The translations under genes were made by a program, and so were the position numbers. A model generated the notes under the pieces. It had not been told where the DNA came from, searched no databases, and saw only the letters and a list, made by a program, of their open reading frames with translations. DNA of 34,609 nt from Alphaproteobacteria bacterium (GTDB lineage: Bacteria > Pseudomonadota > Alphaproteobacteria > UBA8366 > Aestuariispiraceae), in the NCBI GenBank assembly GCA_006844765.1, contig SPJV01000016.1, forward strand, positions 1 to 34,609, read 5' to 3'. Below, piece by piece: positions 30,601-34,609 of this stretch. Numbering within the stretch: position 1 is the stretch's first letter; each line of letters begins with the position of its first letter.

Positions 30601-32446
30601 AGACATTATTATCGGCCCCCTTCGGGCGCACCTCATAGAGCTGCTCGTCCAGAACCTCGAGGCCCATATTCTCGATCATCGGCATGACCTGGGACAGAAC
30701 CAAATGCGCGCCCGGGTGATAAGCCTTGAAGCGCATCTCACTCGGCTCCGCTTCAAGTGGTTGATAGAGATTGACCCGGATCGCCCCATCCTGAAGGGCT
30801 TCTTCGATCCGCTGGATGTCAAAGACAGCGGTCTGGACATCCTGTTCTTCTTGATAGGCGGCAGAGAAAGCGTCGACATAACGCCGGTGGTGACGAATGC
30901 CTTTCTCCTCCCCCATCGATTCAACGGCGGCCTGCCGGAATTTATCCCCCCAGCTGCGGGCGATATCGGCGAGCCTGGCTTCCAGCTCATCGCGTTCGTG
31001 ATGGGGGACATTGCCCTGCGACGTTTTGATGATGAACTGGACGCGGCTCAACGCCTCATCAGACATCCAGGTATAGTGGGCCGCCACATGGCCTTCGTAA
31101 GCGCGGGCCAAGGCATCGCCGATGCGTTGCCGCAGCGCCGTCGCAAAACGATCGCGGGGCACGAAGACAAGGACCGACACAAAGCGTTGAAAAACATCCG
31201 GGCGGACGAAGACCGCGATGCGCTGGCGGTCCTGCAGATGCAGAATGCCCATCGAGATTTCAAACAGCTTGTCTTCGGATATCTGAAACAGCTCATCCCG
31301 CGGATAGCTCTCCAACGCGTGGGAGAGCGCCTTGCCGCTATGACCGCTGGCCTGAAAGCCGGAGCGATCCATCACCGCCTTAACCTTTTGCCGCAAGAAG
31401 GGGATCTCGCGTGGCGACTGGTTATAGGCGACGGAGGTTAACAGGCCGACAAACAGGTCTTCCCCCACCGGCTTGCCATTGGCGTCATAGCGCTTAACCG
31501 CGACCGTATCCATATGCGCGCGGCGATGCACCGTGGCGCGACTATTCGCCTTCAGGATCCGGACCGGGGCAGAGCTGCGCATATGGGTTTGGATTTCCGC
31601 CGGCAGGGCGCCCAGATTGCGAAGTCCTTCAAAAACACTGCGGTCCGGATCGCGCAGAATGCCAAGGCCACTGCCGTCATCAATCTCCAGCTTTGAGCTC
31701 TTGCCCTTGCCCTTATAGGTGACCGAGCGATAGCCGAGGAAGGTGAAATGGTCGTCATGCATCCAATCGAGCAGCGCGGCCGTTTCGGAGGTCGTTTCCG
31801 CAGAAGCATCGACCGGTTCCAACCCCCGCAGCCTTTCCGCCACGGCTTTCACGGTCGCGCGCATCTGCGGCCAGTCTTCAACCGAAGACCGGCAATCCTG
31901 CAGCACCGCGCGCAACCCGTCTTCAACCGCCTTCAGGGCTTCCGCAGAGCCCTGCTCGTCGATTTCGACATGCATGAAGCTTTCCTGCGGCATGCCGGTC
32001 GGATCAACGCCACTGGCTGGGAAGTCATCGGCCTTGCCGGATGCGTTCCGTGTCACACCAAAGACCGGGTGGACAACCAGGTGCACCGTCAGCCCCTGCC
32101 GGGCCAATTCCACGGCAACGGAATCGACCAGAAACGGCATATCATCATTCACGATCTCGATAATCGTGTGATTGGCATGCCACCCATGCTGTTCGAAGCG
32201 GGGATTGAAAACACGGATGGAGGGCTCGCCGGGCACGCGCTTCTGCCCGAAGGCCCAGATCGACATGGCGGCGCCGTAAAGATCTTCCGCCTCCCGATCC
32301 GCGATGTCGCCAGGCGGGACATTCCGATAATAGTGTTTGGCGAATAGCCGGGCAGGCTCTGCCTTTGCCCCGGTCATACGCTTGCCGATCAGCACTGAAA
32401 CGCGTTCCAGAAGCTCTTCCTTACGCGCTACATTTCCCGCAACCAT
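27617..32446 (-). CDS. NAD-specific glutamate dehydrogenase, large (180-kDa) type
   Basis: Catabolic enzyme converting glutamate to 2-oxoglutarate and ammonia with NAD+. At 1609 residues it belongs to the L-GDH180 class known from Streptomyces, Pseudomonas and Caulobacter. The N-terminal half (about 1-700) is the regulatory ACT-like region of this class. The catalytic core has 'GGLRWSDRREDFRTEILGL' with 'KAQQVKNAVIVPVGSKGGF' (about 815-860). The Rossmann domain has 'GVGDMGGDVFGNGMLLSEHI' (about 984). A long helical C-terminal domain follows. The start ATG at 32446 is preceded by AAGGGG. The gene is intact with no frameshift. kynU follows after ten bases; joint use in amino-acid catabolism is plausible. 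A 491-residue open frame on the opposite strand is a codon-usage shadow. Confidence 0.96.
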   Translation of the reverse strand: MVAGNVARKEELLERVSVLIGKRMTGAKAEPARLFAKHYYRNVPPGDIADREAEDLYGAAMSIWAFGQKRVPGEPSIRVFNPRFEQHGWHANHTIIEIVNDDMPFLVDSVAVELARQGLTVHLVVHPVFGVTRNASGKADDFPASGVDPTGMPQESFMHVEIDEQGSAEALKAVEDGLRAVLQDCRSSVEDWPQMRATVKAVAERLRGLEPVDASAETTSETAALLDWMHDDHFTFLGYRSVTYKGKGKSSKLEIDDGSGLGILRDPDRSVFEGLRNLGALPAEIQTHMRSSAPVRILKANSRATVHRRAHMDTVAVKRYDANGKPVGEDLFVGLLTSVAYNQSPREIPFLRQKVKAVMDRSGFQASGHSGKALSHALESYPRDELFQISEDKLFEISMGILHLQDRQRIAVFVRPDVFQRFVSVLVFVPRDRFATALRQRIGDALARAYEGHVAAHYTWMSDEALSRVQFIIKTSQGNVPHHERDELEARLADIARSWGDKFRQAAVESMGEEKGIRHHRRYVDAFSAAYQEEQDVQTAVFDIQRIEEALQDGAIRVNLYQPLEAEPSEMRFKAYHPGAHLVLSQVMPMIENMGLEVLDEQLYEVRPKGADNNVFIHDFGMRTKGGEAIDLDAVRQAFHDSFVRAWNGEIEDDGFNRLVLCAGLDWRDVVVLRAYSKYLRQTSIPFSQDYMEETLANNACITQQLAALFKLRFDPTVDRDEEAENARVADIIGLLDDVSNLDEDRIIRRFLNLIRQTLRTNFFQRASDGGHKSYVSFKFKSRKLLDLPPPSPLREIFVYSPRFEAVHLRFGFVARGGLRWSDRREDFRTEILGLVKAQQVKNAVIVPVGSKGGFVLKKAPPMSDRKAFLDEGIACYKLFISGMLDITDNLDGADIVPPKDVVRADNDDPYLVVAADKGTATFSDFANGVSADYGFWLDDAFASGGSAGYDHKKMGITARGGWEAVKRHFREMGHDTQTQDFTVIGVGDMGGDVFGNGMLLSEHIRLVAAFNHLHIFIDPNPDAASSFKERKRLFEEVKGWDQYDTALISKGGGVFNRSEKSINLSSEIRKALDIEEEALSPIDLINRILKSEADLLWFGGIGTYVKHCQESNADAGDRANDPLRVNGRDLRVKVIGEGANLGMTHRARIEFAQNGGRVNTDAIDNSAGVDCSDHEVNIKILLGDVVRGGDMTEKQRNTILEEMTDDVSALVLRDNYQQTQSISVSERKAGDYLDEHQRVIRAMERAGELDRALEFLPDDEMIAERMQAQTGLFRPELSVIFAYAKNLTYQALLESDLPDDPTLEEDLIRYFPTLIRERYGDRIATHRLRREIVATAVTNSMINRTGPAFVNEMRRRTARDASDIARAYTIVREVFNLRSVWAEIEALDNIAGSDCQYAMLSETVRTIERMTEWFLRNGAHPLDIRANVETYRAGIETLRSKLGEVLSDHARADVEDRHARFMTEGVPDALARSIAELKVLSSGCDVVKLAQSAEQPVDAVGRAYSSVGARFGLDWLRSSANRIPSDNQWHRMALAAIIDDLWGLQSEFTARILARFGAEADAIDQWITHKGESADRVEGLLSELRNLPQLDLAMLAVVSRELRSIVAS

Positions 32447-32640
32447 TTTCTTCCCCTTGGTTTTTCCCGATCATAGACCGGGACTTTTAACCAAACACTA
32501 ACGTGGTTTCGGAAAAGGTCCAAAGCCAATTGCGGGTTTTCGATAAGGGGCCAAAGGCCGGTAAAGAATACAATGAATGAAACGGAACCTCGCCAAGACG
32601 CGCTTGGGGCGTTAGTTTAAGCATCTGGGATGTAAACAAA

Positions 32641-32665
32641 GGTCAGTCGCAAGGCGTCACTGACC
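32641..32665. promoter_or_regulatory. Inverted repeat upstream of small membrane-protein gene
   Basis: GGTCAGT (32641-32647) and ACTGACC (32659-32665) are perfect reverse complements with an 11-base spacer. They lie 44 bases before the start codon of the next plus-strand gene, within the 263-base divergent region shared with the glutamate dehydrogenase gene. This is an operator-like layout; the factor is unknown. No other gene is seen in 32447-32709. Confidence 0.4.
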
Positions 32666-32709
32666 AGTTATGTCGTCTGATCGGGAACAGACATTTTGGG
32701 GGACAGGTA

Positions 32710-33072
32710 ATGTCTGCTGACAAAGGTTTAGCTGCCAAGGTACTGGCCGGGCTCCCGGAAACCATGCGTGATGCGATGGGGCCTGAGGAACAACAGGCTT
32801 TAAACAGGGCGATTGATGATGCAAATCAAGCCCAATGGGCAGCACCGGCACATGGTGTCGATGCCCGCTATAACTTTCCCTGGTTCGGTGGGCGTGCCTA
32901 TCTTCGCGTCCTGGCCGGGCGGGAAAAACGGCCGAGCAAACGAACGAAGTCGGAGAACCAGGGCGGTGTCGGACGCCGGGTTGCGAACTTCGTTGCGATC
33001 CTGTTTCTGGCCTGCGGGTTCTATACTTTCGCCGGGCTTGGCTTGTTGATGGCAAGCGCGGTCCTCGAATAG
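32710..33072 (+). CDS. Hypothetical protein with one C-terminal membrane segment
   Basis: A 120-residue protein with a cytosolic, soluble N-terminal part (about residues 1-88) and one hydrophobic segment near the end (about 92-115, 'FVAILFLACGFYTFAGLGLLM'). A basic stretch (REKRPSKRTK) lies just before the membrane, so the N-terminus should face the cytoplasm. The central 'DARYNFPWFGGRAYLRVLAG' looks conserved but I do not recognise the family. A GGGGGAC sequence sits about seven bases ahead of the ATG. It is divergent from the glutamate dehydrogenase gene and convergent with the macro-domain gene. It is a single gene with no evident partner. Confidence 0.8.
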   Translation: MSADKGLAAKVLAGLPETMRDAMGPEEQQALNRAIDDANQAQWAAPAHGVDARYNFPWFGGRAYLRVLAGREKRPSKRTKSENQGGVGRRVANFVAILFLACGFYTFAGLGLLMASAVLE

Positions 33073-33106
33073 CAGAACCGCCACCTTCTGGAGATTTACT
33101 GGTCGC

Positions 33107-33643
33107 TTAAGACCCGCGCGCTATGGCCAATGCTTGGCGGTGGACATCGGCGGACGCTTGGCTGAAACAGCACAGAAGAATGCGATCCAAGCCTTTTTCC
33201 GGCACCGGATAGTCCCGGATCGCCGTCATCGCCACTTCAGCCGCACGGTCCGGCGGGTAGCCATAAACGCCAGTGGAAATTGCCGGAAAAGCAATGCTGC
33301 TCAAGGATCGGGATGCCGCGATTTCCAGACAGGCCCGATAGCAGGAGGCCAACAACTGAGCCTCATCCCGATCGCCACCCCGCCAGACCGGTCCGACTGT
33401 GTGAATGACATGGGATGCCTTCAGCGCATAACCCGCCGTGATCCGTGCATCCCCTGTGGGGCACCCGCCGAGATCCCGGCATTCTTCCAGTAGCTCCGGC
33501 CCGGCGGCACGGTGAATGGCGCCATCAACGCCGCCACCGCCCAGCAGGCTTTCATTCGCGGCATTCACAATCGCGTCGGTGTCGAGGGCGGTTATATCGC
33601 CCTCAACAACCGTGACCCGATCAAGCAATATCGCGTCGATCAA
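33107..33643 (-). CDS. Macro-domain O-acetyl-ADP-ribose deacetylase-like protein
   Basis: Macro domain of the YmdB/MacroD class, which removes O-acetyl or ADP-ribosyl groups linked to ADP-ribose. The signature is 'VEGDITALDTDAIVNAAN' (about residues 13-30), then 'LLGGGGVDGAIHRAAGPEL' (catalytic loop), 'GDARITAGYAL' and 'FPAISTGVYGYP', all well matched. At 178 residues it is a stand-alone domain. The start is a TTG at 33643 overlapping the stop of the pyrophosphatase gene (TTGA), so translation probably depends on coupling. A second TTG five codons later is possible; no ATG lies upstream of the conserved domain in this frame. Confidence 0.9.
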   Translation of the reverse strand: MIDAILLDRVTVVEGDITALDTDAIVNAANESLLGGGGVDGAIHRAAGPELLEECRDLGGCPTGDARITAGYALKASHVIHTVGPVWRGGDRDEAQLLASCYRACLEIAASRSLSSIAFPAISTGVYGYPPDRAAEVAMTAIRDYPVPEKGLDRILLCCFSQASADVHRQALAIARGS

Positions 33644-34173
33644 GCAGCCTGCTCATAGCGCGTGATCGATTCCTCAATCATTTTACCCGCTTCGCCCGGC
33701 TCGCCCCAACGGGCAATCTTCGCCCATTTATCCCGCTCCAGGTCTTTGTAGTGAGTAAAGAAGTGGGCGATTTGGTTTACCAGAACTTCCGGCAGATCAC
33801 GATAGCTGGTGATCCCGCTGTAATAGGGATGCAGCTTGTCATGGGGCACAGCGATGATTTTTTCATCCTGCCCTTTCTCATCTTCCATCATCATGACGCC
33901 AACCGGACGGGAACGCACCACAGCACCTGGGACGACCGGCACACGGCCGATGACCAGCACATCAATCGGATCGCCATCGCCACAAAGCGTGTGCGGAATG
34001 AACCCATAATTCGCCGGATAGAACATCGCGGTGTACAGGAAACGGTCGACATACATCGCGCCCGATTCCTTATCGAGTTCATATTTGACTGGATCGGCGC
34101 CCAGCGACACTTCAATAATGACGTTCACATCCCAAGGCGGATTTTCGCCGAGTGGAATCTTGGACATATCCAT
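33640..34173 (-). CDS. ppa: Inorganic pyrophosphatase
   Basis: Family I soluble pyrophosphatase that hydrolyses PPi to phosphate and drives biosynthetic reactions forward. The signature 'GDGDPIDVLV' (about residues 65-74) holds the metal-binding Asp residues. 'YELDKESGAMYVDRFLY' and 'YPANYGFIPHTL' are conserved, and 'HFFTHYKDLE' lies near the C-terminus. The open frame extends 11 codons upstream; GAGGG eight to nine bases before the ATG at 34173 fixes a 177-residue protein of normal size. It sits between ampG and the macro-domain gene on the same strand and overlaps the latter by four bases. Confidence 0.97.
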   Translation of the reverse strand: MDMSKIPLGENPPWDVNVIIEVSLGADPVKYELDKESGAMYVDRFLYTAMFYPANYGFIPHTLCGDGDPIDVLVIGRVPVVPGAVVRSRPVGVMMMEDEKGQDEKIIAVPHDKLHPYYSGITSYRDLPEVLVNQIAHFFTHYKDLERDKWAKIARWGEPGEAGKMIEESITRYEQAA

Positions 34174-34245
34174 AGTGATCGACCCTCTTTCACCATCCAG
34201 CGCCAAAGCGGCTGGCTATCAATTTATGTTGCGGCGCAACATGAC

Positions 34246-34609
34246 CTAATCGGGCTTTGCTCGCAAGGCTTGATTGTTGTGATGCCGTCGCCCGACCAGC
34301 CAGGCGAGCCACAGGCCAGGAAGGGCGGCAACTATGGTCAAAATAAAGAAGACACCCCAATCTCCCCCCATGCCATCAACCACAACACCAGAGACGGAAC
34401 CAAGCTGTACACGGGCAAAATTCCCGATGGATGCAAGCAGCGCATATTGCGTTGCGGTGAAGGCGAGAGAACAGAGACTAGAAAGATAGGCGACAAAAAT
34501 CGTCGTCGCGAGCCCACCGGTGAAATTGTCGCCGACCACTGCCAGAATGAATATCTGACGGTCGGCGCCACTCTCCGCCAGCCAGTAATATAGCATATTC
34601 GTGGCCGCC
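34246..34609 (-). CDS. ampG: AmpG-like muropeptide MFS transporter, C-terminal part only
   Basis: Only the last 120 or so residues are in the window; the frame is open to the edge at 34609 and the first ATG inside (34596) is not the start. The visible segment has 'DRQIFILAVVGDNFTGGLAT' and 'FVAYLSSLCSLAFTATQYAL', followed by 'LLASIGNFARVQLGSVSGVV'. This is the characteristic C-terminal part of AmpG/PAT-family inner-membrane permeases that import anhydromuropeptides from peptidoglycan recycling. At least three membrane segments are seen. The pyrophosphatase gene follows after 72 bases on the same strand. Family assignment is strong; transport of muropeptides is from family knowledge. Confidence 0.85.
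   Translation of the reverse strand, partial: AATNMLYYWLAESGADRQIFILAVVGDNFTGGLATTIFVAYLSSLCSLAFTATQYALLASIGNFARVQLGSVSGVVVDGMGGDWGVFFILTIVAALPGLWLAWLVGRRHHNNQALRAKPD

Noticed and set aside
32487..32502. CtrA-like site TTAA-N7-CTAAC upstream of the glutamate dehydrogenase gene
   Set aside because: One base off the consensus, and a single short match in an AT-richer leader is expected often by chance.
33073..33106. CAGAA...TTCTG dyad between the convergent hypothetical and macro-domain genes as a terminator
   Set aside because: A five-base stem without a T-run is too weak to call.
1..34609. tRNA, rRNA, CRISPR arrays, insertion sequences, phage genes
   Set aside because: I looked for T-arm-like sequences, repeated spacers, transposase-like proteins and long terminal repeats and found none that held up by eye.

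Overview
The window reads as a chromosomal segment of an alphaproteobacterium, most likely of the Rhodospirillales type. This is inferred from gene content, not from a search. The pointers are hslVU placed divergently beside a hisB-hisH-hisA-hisF-hisE cluster, a class I (archaeal-type) lysyl-tRNA synthetase, a 180-kDa-type NAD-glutamate dehydrogenase, a DUF6460-like membrane protein, and an AmpG-pyrophosphatase neighbourhood. No rRNA, tRNA, CRISPR array, transposase or phage gene was recognised.

Layout. Positions 1-1648 (+) hold the end of an unrecognised coiled-coil protein, a DUF4864 secreted protein and a xanthine/guanine phosphoribosyltransferase. Positions 1674-7608 (-) form a peptide-catabolism operon: an M81 (MlrC-like) metallopeptidase, a P1-family self-cleaving peptidase with a NylC-like Asn/Thr site, a peptide-binding protein and two Dpp-type permeases. 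No ATPase gene accompanies them. HtpG follows (+) behind a region holding an 18-bp perfect palindrome. Next is a small, locally lower-GC MerR regulator/short-chain dehydrogenase pair with a textbook MerR-type promoter. On the minus strand come a FAD oxidoreductase, a uronate-dehydrogenase-like enzyme, LysRS-I and a small membrane protein; a divergent LysR regulator faces the FAD oxidoreductase.

The central part holds hslV-hslU (-), with a heat-shock-type promoter almost touching the hslV start codon. Opposite it lie three overlapping lipoprotein genes (+): an unknown lipoprotein, an M48 protease lipoprotein with TPRs, and another unknown lipoprotein. hisB follows, then a fourth, lower-GC lipoprotein gene whose GTG start overlaps the hisB stop, then hisH, hisA, hisF, hisE, a HIT hydrolase and a TPR protein. 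This lipoprotein set in and beside the histidine operon is the best candidate for an undescribed envelope system in the window.

The right part holds kynureninase and the large NAD-glutamate dehydrogenase (-), a small single-span membrane protein (+), and a minus-strand set of ampG (cut by the window edge), inorganic pyrophosphatase and a macro-domain deacetylase that overlaps the pyrophosphatase stop codon. Many start codons below were moved downstream of the longest open frame because a Shine-Dalgarno sequence, a signal peptide or family length favoured the internal start.
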